Shown piece by piece: positions 1-14,600 of a stretch of 64,000 nucleotides of DNA. The position numbers and the translations under genes are program-made. The number at the start of each line of letters is the position of its first letter. Positions within the stretch are counted from its first letter, which is position 1. Origin of the DNA: Rhynchopus sp. YZ270_cl-10 (lineage: Eukaryota; Euglenozoa; Diplonemea; Diplonemida; Diplonemidae); contig OZ037833.1 in the NCBI GenBank assembly GCA_964035575.1, positions 1,240,001-1,304,000 of the forward strand, given 5' to 3'. The notes below the pieces were generated by a model that made no database searches, was not told the origin of the DNA, and saw nothing but the letters and a program-made list of their open reading frames with translations.

Positions 1-823
1 TCAAAGTTTTTTGCGACTGGTACTCTAAGCAGACAATTGGTGTAATAGGTTTACCCGACAAAGTTACACCAAGGCTGTGGTCAGACGGTCTAAGAACAAA
101 GTGAACGTGCAGATACCTCAGCTCTTGTCTCTTATCAGCCAGGACTGCGAAAACAGCGATAACAAGTTGCAGCGATAATGATTTCTCTTCCGTACTGAAG
201 TTTGCGTGTGAGAAACACTCCCGTACGTAGCCGTGGCAGTTGAAGTTATGCCAATGGTAGGATCGATAAGTTCATGAGACGGGCAAATCGGAGAACCAAC
301 TTCGGGACGGCTCATACGAAGCCGTGCGAGAACAATTTGAGAAGATCAGCGTAGTTTTTTCCCCGCAGGGGAAAAAAATTTTCTTCATTACATCAAGCAC
401 TAGTAAAAATTTCATTTTTTTTTTGGGGGGGAAATGTACCCCCTGAGGCCCAAAAACCCAGAATCCTGGATAAAACCCTGCTGATTTCGGGAAAATAAAA
501 AAAATCCCTGAAAAAAAATCCCTGTTTTTCCCTACAGCAATTTCAGGTACATTCTACCCCACCCCACCCCCAGAGAGTTTCGCCTGTGGGATGCGATCGA
601 TCAACGCGATCAAATAAAGCGAAAAAGGGGAAAAGGAAAAAAAAAAAAAGTTCCGGGTTTTTGAGGAAAAAATTGGCTCTGCAGGCGGTTGCTGTAGTTG
701 TGGGTGCGGATGTTCGCGTCAGTTGCAGGCAAGCGTCCAGCATCAGAGACATTTGAGGTGGTGCACAAAAAGACGTGTCAATCGCATTCAATTATGAGGG
801 TTGAAAGACGGAGGAGATCTCAC

Positions 824-1084
824 ATGTTGCGTACCGTGGCTTCGCCAGGAACCTTTGGGTGCCATGACCGCCGTTTCTTTCATAAATGTACCGAGGTTAC
901 TGATAAGGCTGACACACACTACGTATTGTGGTTCACCCCTCCCCACCTGCCTTTTGTGCATCAGAGGGGAGAAAGCGCCACGCCTCCCTGCACTGGCAGG
1001 GAGTCGCGCGCGCGAAGCGCACGCAGCGACCGCTTTTACGGGGGGAAAGCTCGGGACCCCAAATCACCCCCGGCGAGAGCCCTG
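824..1084 (+). repeat. dispersed block repeat, copy 1
   Basis: The block starts ATGTTGCGTACCGTGGCTTC and ends GGCGAGAGCCCTG. It shares most of its length with 1776-2070, including the segments GCATCAGAGGGGAGAAAG and CGCTTTTACGGGGGGAAAGC. The short open frames inside differ between copies, so it looks non-coding. It is unclear whether this is a transposon fragment or a local duplication. Confidence 0.7.
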
Positions 1085-1374
1085 ACGACATAGCGGGAAA
1101 ATTTTTTTTCCCCCCACAAAAAAGTCAAAAAACAGCCCAAAAACTACACCAAAAAAACAGGGAATTTTTTGGATTGGGATTTCGGAATTTGGCCAAAAAG
1201 GGACGGATTTAGAGATATCCTTGCTCATCGTTCCATCGTTACAGGGGAAAAAGGTAGCATCATTCTGGGGTGGCCCGGGGGTACGGCGAAGTGTCGTTTT
1301 CTGGTTTTTCGGAGAAAATCACAAACAAGTCACAACAGAATGAAAAAGAATTTTGTCATTTTTTGTGATTTTAT

Positions 1375-1425
1375 TTGAAAACTTGGTTGTATCAGTGTAG
1401 TCACTCGAGGATGCACTCCACATAG
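1375..1425 (-). repeat. dispersed ~50-bp repeat (CCAAGTTTTCAA family), copy 1
   Basis: Reverse-strand copy of a family read as GGAGTTCATCCTCGGG, then GTCTACACTAATACAACC, then AAGTTTTCAA. Related copies lie at 27175, 38761, 42131, 45797, 60648, 63021 and, more divergent, 63665. Confidence 0.65.
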
Positions 1426-1661
1426 TAGACTAAACACTTCTACGGGATACCTGAGTGGCACCATTCCATCATTTGCGAGGCCATGTGGGCAGCCAATCCG
1501 ATGTTGGGCGGCGGCGGCTTGGTCTTACGCGCCTTGAGAGGCGACTCAAAAAAAGTAGCGTACCGTGCGCCTGCGGCGCAAATTTGCAACCCATCCTTCC
1601 CATGACATAGTTTGGCAGTAAAAATGCGCAATTTTAAGCGCATTTTTTTTTTCTTCTTGAA

Positions 1662-1690
1662 ATGTTGCGTACCGTGGCTTCGCTAGAAAC
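1662..1690 (+). repeat. dispersed block repeat, short third copy
   Basis: Only the first 25-29 bases of the block (ATGTTGCGTACCGTGGCTTC and a few more) are present before the sequence diverges into a small hairpin. Confidence 0.55.
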
Positions 1691-1775
1691 TTCCGTTTTA
1701 GCACGGAAGTAAAATTTGCGGAAACTGACGTTAATTACCAACGACAGTGCCATTTTACGGCAACATTTTTTAGAA

Positions 1776-2641
<866 letters not shown>

Positions 2642-2650
2642 TGAGAGAAG

Positions 2651-5600
2651 ATGGCGATGCGGCAGGTAGTGCTGCTGTCTGTGGCTGTGGCAGGCCACGC
2701 AGCATGCACGGACTATGGGAACGACGCGACGGCGTGCGGTGCTGACGCGGCGTGTCTGTGGAACCCTGTGTGGTATCCTGATCTGTGCACGGAGGATCCG
2801 TGCAGGGCACAGGTGGGTTCGTCGGACTGTGGGACGACGTCTGTGGAGATGCCGGTGGCGACGTGCCAGGCGCCAGCTGGGGACCCAGACTTCTGCAAGG
2901 TGGAGGTGTGCCAGTACGACTTGGCGCTGTCCCCACGGTGCCACGTGAAGAACTGCCTGTTCTTCTCGCAGGGGACGTGTGGAGGGAGCTGCAAGTGGGA
3001 GACGACAACGGACGTGTCGAACAAGCGCCCGTCGGAGCAGATGGTCTACTGTGTGGAGGACCACTGTGTGGGACAGGGGTCGCAGACGGCGTGCGAGGGG
3101 CAGAACGGGTGTGCGTGGAAAAGCGGGTCCTGTGGGATGACGGACTGTGCGAACCACGCTGACGAGAAGGACTGCGACCACGACCTGAGCTGCCACTACG
3201 ACAACGCGGCAGGGTTCTGCAAGACGACAGCGTGTGCACCGACAACAAACTCGGTTGCCTGTACGTCGGACAACGCGTGCATGTGGAACGACGTTGACAA
3301 GGTTTGTGTGCCGAAGACGTGCGACAAGCACAACCTGCCGACGGCGGACAGGTGTGCGTGTAGCGACGACCCGGACTGCAAGTGGCACATCGGAACCTCG
3401 GGGAGCTACTGTGTGGACCCTCTGTACGACGCATGCCCGGACCTGGATATCGCCTTTGTGCTGGACGGGTCTGGTTCGATGTCGCGTTCCTTCGGAAACC
3501 ACAACCACGGGTTCTACGGTCTGCTTGAGATCATGCGTGACTGGATGATGACTGTGCCGCTGACGGGAGACGACCACACGATGGGTGCAAACATCGACTC
3601 GAAGGGGAAGGGGTTCCGTATCACCTTCATCCAGTTCTCGAAGGCAGACGCAAGACCCGATGAGGACCACCCAACGAACTGTGCCATTGGTGCCTGCACG
3701 GCGGGACACCTGTCCGGACGCAGAGACGAGCTGAACGGAGACATCGACTGGCACGAGGACAACTACCAGTCGCAGTGGACGTACATGCACGAGGCCCTGC
3801 AGGACGTGGCGGACAACACGTTCACCGCGTCGCAGAGCCCGTCGTGGAGAGACCACGTGGTGATCATCATTGCTGACGGAGGTATCACAGACAACGACGG
3901 TGACGCGTGCTGCCCGTGGGCGTGTGGAGACAGACGTTGCATTGACAGGAACTGGCGGTCGACGTACCCCGCAGCACTGGTGAAGGCGCAGGAGGACCTG
4001 CGTTCTGAGAACGTGCAGGTGTTCGGTGTTGTGATGCGCCGGTTCTCGCAGCACACCTTCCAGGACGACAACGCAGAGGCGAAGCTGACACCGCTTGTGA
4101 CGGAGCCCACGAGCGAGCACTTCATGAACCTGATGCTTGACGAGATCCAGGACGAGATGCTGCTGAAGCTGTGCGACCCGAACAGCGTGTTTGGAAAGAC
4201 TCTCTCGAAGCCTGCTGTGACAAGCGCATGTCTGGCGAAGGCGCAGGCGGACTGCGAGTCGACGTCGTACTGCGTGTACGACGTGGCCCTGGGGTCGTGC
4301 ACGGAGTCTGTGTGCTTCCCTCTGTGCGATGAGCAGAACTGCATTGCGAACGACGCGTGCCAGTGGACTGCTGCTGACGGACGGTGTGACCCGAAGCCGC
4401 CAGGCTGCACGGCCCTGTCGCAGACGGAGTGCAAGAACGACCCGACCTGTCTGTGGGACACTGTGTGGAACAAGGGGGACAACTGCGTGGACAACCCGTG
4501 TATCAAGGTTGACGGGTCGACGGCGTGCAACGGTCACGTGGAGCCGGTGCAGACGTGCACAGCAGACCCGACGAACCCCGACAAGTGCGACCTGGAGACG
4601 TGCGCATACGATGCGGCGACGAACAAGTGCGAGGTGAAGAAGTGTCTTGAGGACGAGGACGGACGCTGCACGACGAACACCGACTGTGAGTGGGTGAAGC
4701 CTGCTGGGTCACCGGCAACAACGACACCGTCGACGCTGGTTGGCTACTGTGACGAGAAGATCTGCACGACGACGGATCAGGCCAAGTGTGACGCAGACCC
4801 GCTGTGCAAGTGGGACACTGACAAGTGTGTGACGTCGGAGTGTGCAAAGAACAGGAACGAGAAGGACTGCGACCAGAACCCGAAGTGCCACTGGGACCTG
4901 ACACTGGACCCACAGGGGTGCAAGGAGGAGCCGTGCCAGCTGCTCACAGACACTGCGACGTGCACCGGGTCCCCCGACAACTGCATGTGGACGGACACGG
5001 ACACGTGTGTGCCGAAGAACTGCGACCACTACACGACGAAGTGCGACTGTGAAAAGGATACCGACTGTGCCTGGCACCACGGGCCTGGTGGGTCGTACTG
5101 CAGCGTGCCGCGTTACAGCACCTGCCCGGACCTGGACATTGCCTTTGTGCTGGACGGGTCTGGTTCGATGTCGCGTTCCTTCGGAAACCACGCACACGGG
5201 TTCTACGGTCTGCTTGAGATCATGCGTGACTGGATCAAGGACGTGCCGCTGACGGGAGACGACCACACGATGGGTGCAAACATTGTCTCGAAGGACGCTG
5301 GGTTCCGCATCACCTTCATCCAGTTCTCGAAGGCAGACGCAACACCCGCAGAGGACCACCCAACGAACTGTGCCATTGGTGCCTGCACGGCGGGACACCT
5401 GTCCGGACGCAGAGACGAGCTGAACGGAGACATCACCTGGCACGAGGACAACTACCAGTCGCAGTGGACATACCTGCACGCAGCCCTGCAGGACGTGGCG
5501 GACAACACGTTCACCGCGTCGCAGAGCCCGTCGTGGAGAGACCACGTGGTGATCATCATTGCTGACGGAGGTATCACAGACAACGACGGTGACGCGTGCT

Positions 5601-8600
5601 GCCCGTGGGCGTGTGGAGACAGACGTTGCATTGACACCCAGCACAGAGACGAGTACAAGGGGATGCTTGTGACGGCGCAGCAGGACCTGCGTGACGAGGA
5701 CGTGCAGGTGTTCGGTGTTGTGATGCGCCGGTTCTCGCAGCACACCTTCCAGGACGACAACGCAGAGGCGAAGCTGACACCGCTTGTGACGGAGCCCACG
5801 AGCGAGCACTTCATGAACCTGATGCTTGACGAGATCCAGGACGAGATGCTGCTGAAGCTGTGCGACCCCGACAGCGTGTTTGGAAAGGTGCTTGTGTCGA
5901 AGGAGCCTGAATGCGTTGGGAACCTTGCGGAGGACGAGTGCACGGCTGACAAGGCCTGTGTGTGGGACACCACTGTGTGCAAGAACTCTGAGTGCTACCC
6001 ACACTGCGACGAGCAGACGTGTCTGACGAACCCGGCGTGTGCGTGGAACAACGGCCAGTGCGAGGAGGACCCCGGGTGTGTGAAGCACACTGACTCGACG
6101 GCCTGCAAGAACGACCCGAAGTGTCTGTGGGACGCTGTGTGGAAGAAGGGGGACAACTGCGTGGACAACCCGTGTGTCGACGTGGCAAAGGACGACTGTG
6201 CTGCAGTGGGTGCGACTGTGGACCCGTGCACACCGCCGACTGGCGACCCGGATTTCTGCAAGCTGGATGTGTGCCACGTTACGACAGGTGACGTCTGCGA
6301 GGTGAAGAAGTGTCTTGAGGACGAGGACGGACGCTGCACGACGAACACCGACTGTGAGTGGGTGCCGGCGAACCCGCTTCCGACGAACCCACCGACTTCG
6401 ACGAAGGTTGGATACTGTGACGAGAAGCTGTGCACGACGACGGACCAGGCCAAGTGTGACGCAGACCCGCTGTGCAAGTGGGACACTGACAAGTGTGTGG
6501 AGACGCCCTGTGCGAAGCACAAGAACGAGAAGGACTGCGACCAGGACGGGACATGTGGCTGGGTTGCGACGCAGGACCCGCAGGTGTGCGTGGAGCACGA
6601 GTGCGCGGTGCACGACAACACGATGCAGTGCGAGGCGGACGACAACTGCATGTGGGCGAACGTGTTCGGTAAGGACCAGTGTGTGCCGAAGACGTGCGAG
6701 AAGCACGACTTCAAGTGTGACTGCGAGAAGGACCCAGACTGCAAGTGGCACCACGGACAGGGAAGTGCGCAATGTGTTGCGACTGCGTACGACACGTGCC
6801 CGGACCTGGACATTGCCTTTGTGCTGGACGGGTCTGGTTCGATGTCGCGTTCCTTCGGGTCGCACGCACACGGGTTCTACGGGATGCTTGAGATCCTGCG
6901 TGACTGGGTCAAGGACGTGCCGCTGACGGGGGACGACCACACGATGGGTGCAATGATCGACTCGAAGGGGAAGGGGTTCCGTGTGACCTTCATCCAGTTC
7001 TCGATGGCAGACGCAACACCCGCAGATGACCACCCGACAGGCTGTGCGGTTGGTGCCTGCACGGACGGACACCTGTCCGGACGCAGAGACGAGCTGAACG
7101 GAGACATCACCTGGCACGAGGACAACTACCAGTCGCGCTGGACATACCTGCACGCAGCCCTGCAGGACGTGGCGGACAACACGTTCACCGCGTCGCAGAG
7201 CCCGTCGTGGAGAGAGCACGCAGTGATCATCATTGCTGACGGAGGGCTGACCGACTACGACGGTGACGCGTGCTGCCAGACACGCTGTGGGGACAGACGC
7301 TGCGTGGACAGAGGCTTCAAGTCGACGTACCCGGCGATGCTGGACAAGGCGCAGGGAGACCTGCGTTCTGAGGACGTCATGGTGCTTGGAGTGGTGATCC
7401 GCCGATTCTCGCAGCACACCTTCCAGGACGACAACGCAGAGGCGAAGCTGTCGCCGCTTGTGACTGCGCCGACGAGCGACCACTTCATGAACGTGATGTT
7501 GGAGGAGCTGAAGGAGACGGTGCTGATGAAGCTGTGCGACGACACATCGAAGTTTGGGCAGGCTCTGGGACGGGCGACCGGCTGCCCGCAGTTCCTGAAC
7601 GAGCAGGACTGCAAGCTTGACAAGGCGTGTACGTGGGGGGCGACGGCGGTGTGTGAGGACTCTGAGTGTTACGCAAACTGCGAGGAGACTGACTGCACAA
7701 AGAACCCGAAGTGCCAGTTCGACCCCACGGGCAAGATCTGTACGGAGAAGGAGACCTGCGCTGACAAGGACGTGGCAGACTGCAAGGACGACAAGAACTG
7801 CTTGTGGGACGTTGTGTGGGGGAAGGACACCTGTGTCGACAACCCGTGTGTGGACCCGACAGACGAGGACAAGTGCCACGACGTCACCGCGACTGTGCCG
7901 AACCCGTGCACACCGCCTGCAGGCAACCCCGACTACTGCGACCTGGACGTGTGTCTGTTTGACAAGACCGGGGACCTGTGCGAAGTGCAGAAGTGTCTGC
8001 ATGACGACCAGGTCAGGTGTGAGAAGGAGGACGACTGTGAGTGGAACCCGCCATCTACCGTGCCGCTTCCGACCGGCCCGCCGTCGACACTGATTTCCTG
8101 GTGCAAGCCGAAGGAGTGTGTGCACACGACCCAGGACCTGTGTCTCGCAGACGACGTGTGTGAGTGGAACAACGGTGTGTGCATCGAGGATGAGTGTGTG
8201 AAGCTTCCCGACGAGAAGGAGTGCGACGCGAACCCGAAGTGCCACATGGACACGTCGACGGTGCCAGAGAAGTGCAAGAAGACGGAGTGTGCGAAGTGGG
8301 ACACACAGATGCCGTGTGACGCCGATGCGAAGTGCATGTTCAACGCCGCCAACGTGTGTGTGCCGAAGACATGTGAGAAGCACGGAGCACGGTGCGACTG
8401 CCAGGAGGACCCCGACTGTGCCTGGCACCACGCCGGTGCGCAGTCTGCGTGCACGTCGCCACACTTTGACGCGTGCCCGGACATGGACATTGCCTTCCTC
8501 ATTGACGGGTCTGGTTCGATGCAGCGCAGGTTTGGTGCACACGCACACGGCTTCTACGGGATGATTGAGATGATGCGTGACTGGGTCAAGACTGTGCCGC

Positions 8601-11600
8601 TGACGGGCACCGACCACACTGTGGGCGCAACCATCCCGCAGAACACACCCGGAATGCGTGTGACCTTCATCCAGTTCTCGAAGGCAGACGCACGCCCGGA
8701 CGAGGACCACCCGTCAGGCTGCGCCATCGGTGCCTGCACGGACGGTCTGCTCTCCGGTATGCGCGAGGAGTTGTTTGGAGACCTGGACTGGCACGAGGCA
8801 AACTACCAGTCGCAGTGGACGTACCTGCACGACGCACTGAACGACGTGGCAGACCACACCTTCCTTGCGTCGCAGAGCCCGGCGTACAGAACCCACGTTG
8901 TTGTGATCATTGCGGACGGAGGACTGACGGACTACGACGGTGACGCGTGCTCGAACGGGTGCGGGAAGTGGTACGGGAAGGACAGGAACTGGAAGTCTCG
9001 TTACCAGGACTCGCTGCTGGAGGGCCAGCAGAAGCTGCGTGACGAGGATGTTACTGTGTTCGGTGTGGTTGTGCGTCGCTACGCTGCACACACGTTTGCG
9101 GACGAGAACGCAGAGGTGAAGCTGAAGCCTCTGATCAGTGACCCACGTGACGAGCACTTCATGAACGTGGAGATGGACAACCTGAAGATTGATGTGCTGG
9201 ACCAGCTGTGCGAGAAGTCGAGCACGTTTGGGAAGATCATTGCGAAGACGCTTGCGACGTGCGCAGACCTTGTGGGTCAGGCGGCGTGCGAGGGTGACGA
9301 CGGCTGTGTGTGGGCGGACCCCACATGCAGCAAGTCGGTGTGCTACGACCTGTGCACGGAGGAGAAGTGCGACACGAACCCGCTCTGCACGTGGACCGGA
9401 CCAAACGCCCCGGATGAGTGCACGCTGATCCCGCTGACACCGGTGCCGCCGACGCCGGCACCAGCAACGCTTGCGCCACCGACACCTGTGCCGGAGACAG
9501 CAGCACCGCCAACACAGCCGCCAGCAACGTCTGCGCCGCCAACACCTGCACCGCCAACAGACGTGCCCGAGACACCGGCACCACCGACAATTGCACCGAC
9601 CGCTGTGCCGACACCTGCGCCGCCAGTGGACGAGTGTGAGGATGCGTCGACGAAGAAGGTGTGCGAGGATGCGGGACAGACGTGTGTGGACCCGAACCAG
9701 CAGAACCCAGATGACTGGAAGTGTGTGTGCCCGCCACCGAGCACGGCGTCGCTTGTGGGGGCGGCTGCGAAGGACTGCATGTTTGACGAGTGCAGCCTGA
9801 ACAGTATGACATGCCAGACTGTGGGACAGACGTGTGTGGACCCGGAGAAGGAGAAGCCGGACTCGTGGAAGTGCGAGTGTGTGCCGCCGCAGACGCTTGT
9901 GGGGGCACCGGTGAACGGGAAGCCTGCTATCTGCAAGGACCCGCCGGGCGACTGTGAGACGTTTGGAGACATCTGCCACGTTGCGGGGCAGTCGTGCACG
10001 ACAGGGACGGCGCTCGACAAGAAGGTTGTGTGCGAGTGCATTCCGCCAGCAACCGGAACACCCGGACAGCACGTGCCTGCAGTGTGCGAGCTTGACGAGT
10101 GCAAGGCTGTGTGCCCGACGTGTGCACAGACTGACTCATCGCCGACGAACAAGTGCGAGGACGCGGGACAGGACTGCGAGGACCTGAACCTGGGACACCT
10201 GAAACTTGGGGACTGGCAGTGCAAGTGCAGGACGCCGTACACGGGGTCGAAGGTGACGGCACCTGCAGTGTGTGAGCTGGACGAGTGCAAGGCTGTGTGC
10301 CCGACGTGTGCGAGCACGGCACAGGGGACGCAGAACCTCTGCGAGGAGAAGGGGCAGACGTGTGTGGAGAAGAGCCTGACGACGGTGAGCGACTGGGAGT
10401 GCCACTGCGTGGACCCGAAGGTGGGGACGGCACTGACGGCTGTTGCGGACTGCGAGGAGGACGAGTGCAGGACGAGAGAGCAGATCTGTGTTGGGGCCGG
10501 ACAGTCGTGTGTGGATGTGGACCACAAGGCTGCGGCGTCGTGGGAGTGTGTGTGCCCGCCGCCGTCGAACTCGACACAGGTTGCTGGTGTGGCCGTGTGC
10601 GAGGTGGACGAGTGCACGCTGGCCGACATCAAGAAGGTGTGCGAAGACAGCCACCAGGTCTGTGTGGACACGGACATCACGTCGCTCGGAAACTGGGAGT
10701 GCCACTGCGTGGCGCCTGCACACGGAACTGCGCCGCAGCACGCGGTGGCGTCGTGCTCGCTGGACGAGTGTGCGGTGAAGTGCCCGACGTGTGCCGACAA
10801 GGACAACGGGAACGGGAACGTGTGCACGGCTGCAGGTCAGCTCTGCGAGGACCCGCAGCCGACACACACGAACCTGAACGACTGGCTCTGCAAGTGCCCG
10901 CCGCCAAGCACAAAGACTGCGGTGACGACGACTGTGGCAGATTGTCGGGACGGGTTTGACGAGTGTGTGGAGCGGTCGGACGCTGTGCAGTGCAAGCACA
11001 CCCCGCGGTACTCGCTGGACGGGTGTCTGTGCCAGTGTGGATGGACGAGCGACGAGTTCAAGCAGACGGAGCCATGCACGGACGGATGCTGCAACCCGAT
11101 GCACGAGAAGTCGTCGTGGTGCCTTGTGGACACGGCGGACGACTACAACAAGAACAAGCCGCACTGCCTTGCGGAGTCGAAGCAGTTCTGTCTGTCTGCG
11201 GGCCAGGTCCCGGCTGACGGGGGCAGGCCGCTGCGCGACCCGATTCCCGGAATCCCGAACGGGCAGACGAACGTGTGCACGGATGTGGGGCAGAAGTGTG
11301 TGGACCCGGATGAGAAGACGGAGAAGGACTGGTGGTGTGAGTGCGTGCTCCCGAAGACCGGGCCGAAGGGTCTGCAGAGCCCTGCGGTGTGTGAGGAGGA
11401 CGAGTGCGTGACGCACGGGGCTGTGTGCACGAACGCTGGACAGAAGTGTGTTGACGCGGACCACGGTGCGTTGATGAACTGGCAGTGCGAGTGTGTTGTG
11501 GGCCCCCCGAAGACGGGTGCGCAGGGCGTTGCGGTGTGCGAGATTGACGAGTGCATTGAGATCTGCCCGACGTGTGCGACCGACAACGGAACTAATGTGT

Positions 11601-14600
11601 GCGCAGAGGCTGGGCAGGACTGTGCAGACCCGAACACTGCCGGGACGAGCCTGAACGACTGGACGTGCAAATGCCGCGCGCCGAGCCAGGGCACCGCTGT
11701 CGGCGGCCCTGTGGCGAAGTGTCTGCTGGACGAGTGCGCGGAGCCGCCCCCAGGTGTGCCCTGCCCAACATGCGCGAAGGGGGCGTGTGGGGACCAGACG
11801 TGCGAGGACCCGGACCAGTCGCCGACGTCGACGAACGACTGGCGTTGTGTGTGTCTGCCGCCGTCGAACACGGTGGCGATTGGGAACCGTGCGGAGTGCG
11901 AGATTGACGAGTGCGACGGGAAGGTGTGCGCGCTGGGGCAGCACTGCTACGACCCTGACCTGACTGCGCCGGACACGTGGCAGTGTGAATGCCTCGCGCC
12001 TGCGACCGGGACCCAGCTCATGGGTAACGCGACGTGTGAGGAGGACGAGTGCCAGGAGCACGAGGAGGTGTGCATGCGTGCCGGGCAGTCGTGCACGGAC
12101 CCGAACAAGCAGGTGCACGACAACTGGCTGTGCGAGTGCATTGCACCGGACCTGGGTTTGGCGGGGGCGCAGAAGCCCGCAGAGTGCAAGCCGTCGGAGG
12201 AGTGCAAGGACAACACCCTGTGCACTGGTGCCGGACAGCACTGTGTGGACCCGAACGCAGCGGTGCTGGACGACTGGGAGTGCCAGTGCATTGCGCCGCT
12301 GAAGGGAACGCCTGTGACGAAGGGGATTGCCGACTGCAAGATTGACGAGTGCCTGGAGGTGTGCCCGACGTGCGCAAAGCAGGCGGGGGCGACAACGCAG
12401 GTGTGCGAGCTGCACGGGCAGACGTGTGAGGAGCCGGACATGAAGACGCTGAACGACTGGAGCTGTGTCTGTGTGGCGCCTGCGACGGGCACACCCGGAG
12501 TGACGGCACCCGCAAACTGCCTTTTGGACGAGTGCGTGGCGGACTGCGACCACTGTGCAGTGAAGACGTGCTCGGACAAGGGGCAGCTGTGCGAGGACCC
12601 GAACACGGACCCGAAGTACAAGCGCGACTGGCTGTGCAAGTGCCCTCCGCCGTCGACGAACACGATGACCAACGGGGCGGTGGCGACATGCATGTACGAC
12701 GAGTGCAGCGCACCGGGGAACAAGGACGTGTGCGGGACGGACCAGCTGTGTGTGGACACGAACCAGGAGGAGGAGGGAACCTGGGAGTGCTCGTGCCCGG
12801 CACCGTACAGTGGGTCGGCAGCACAGGCGGCTGTTGGAAAGTGCTCGCTGAACGAGTGCTCGACGAAGTGCAGCGGGTGTGCGGACAAGGACAACGGCCA
12901 GGGGAACGTGTGCGCACAGCAGGACCAGACCTGCGTGGACCCGGACATCCACAACGACGGGGACTGGTACTGCCAGTGCAAGGTGGGGACTGGGCTGGCT
13001 GTCGGGAAGCCCGTTGTGCTGTGCGTGCTTGACGAGTGTGCTGTGGCATGCCCGACGTGTGCGGACACCGGAGGTGGGAACCTGTGCACGAAGGAGGGAC
13101 AGACGTGCAAGGACGTGAACACTGCGGCAGACTCGAAGGGGGACTGGGAGTGCCGCTGCCCGCCGCCGTTTGAGGAGAAGTTTGTGAAGGCTGGGCTGGC
13201 GGTGTGCAGTGTCGACGAGTGTGCGGACATGCTGGGCGGGAAGGTGAACGGGGCTGTGTGTGTGGACAACGGGCAGCTGTGCCACGACTCGCACCTCGAC
13301 ACGCTGAACGACTTTGACTGCGTGTGCCCGCCACCGCGCCACGGAACGAAGACAGGAGCACCTGCAGAGTGTGTGAAGGACGAGTGCCTGCTGCACGAGG
13401 ATGTGTGCAAGGGGGCAAACCAGACCTGTCTGGACATCGACACCCAGGTGGACAACAACTGGGAGTGCCTGTGCGCGCCGCCGTCGTCGAGCACGCAGCT
13501 GATGGGGGCCGCTGTGTGCGAGGTGGACGAGTGTGTGGAGAACAGACGCATCTGCGAGGGTGCGTCGCCGCCGCAGGAGTGTGTCGACGTGGACCGCACC
13601 CGTCTGAACGACTGGGAGTGCAGGTGCCAGACGCCGGCGTCGGGAACTGCTGTGGCTGCTGCTGCCTCGTGTGTGCTGGACGAGTGCGTGGCGACGTGCG
13701 CAACGTGCGAGAAGGACCTGTGCACAGGGGCAGGACAGACCTGTGTGGACCCGAACACAGCGTTTGGAAGCCAGAACGACTGGGAGTGTGTGTGCCCGGC
13801 GCCGTCGTCTGTGACTGCGAAGGTGTCTGTGGCGGAGTGCCCTGTCGACGAGTGCGTGGGACACGGCTACGTGTGCCAGGCCGCACACCAGTCGTGTGTG
13901 GACCCGAACCACGGGGCGGCAAGCCTTGGAGACTGGGAGTGCCACTGCCTGACACCTGCGACAGGGGCGGCAATTGCAGGAGTGGCGGCATGCACTGTGG
14001 ACGAGTGCACGAACCACGGCCACGTGTGCACGGGACACGGACAGACGTGTGTCGACCCCGACAAGAGTGCGGACGTGCTGCACGACTGGGAGTGCCACTG
14101 CGAGCCCCCGGCCACACAGACGGCAGTGGCGGCAGCAGCTGAGTGCGTGCACGAGGGAGAGTGCAAGGACCCTGTGAAGGCTGGTGTCTGCGAGAGCCGT
14201 GGGCAGATCTGCGAGGACCCGGACATGACGATCCTGGACGACTGGCGCTGCCTGTGCACGCCGCCGAGCCACGGTCTGCTGAAGGTTGCAGGGCCGGCGT
14301 TCTGCATCCTCGACGAGTGTGTGGACTCGTGTGCGACGTGCGCGAAGGACGTGTGCAAGGCAGCGGGACAGACGTGCGTGGATGAGAACCAGGACTCTGT
14401 GCTTGGGCTGAACACATGGGAGTGCAGGTGCATTGCACCCTCGTCTGGGTCGAAGGTCGCAGGTGCGGCGGTGTGTGTGGAGGACGAGTGCTCGTCGCAC
14501 GCGTCGACCTGCACGGGTGCGGGACAGGACTGCGTCGACCCGTCGACAACAACCAAGGGAGACTGGCGTTGCGAGTGCAAGCAGCCGTCGACTGGGACAG

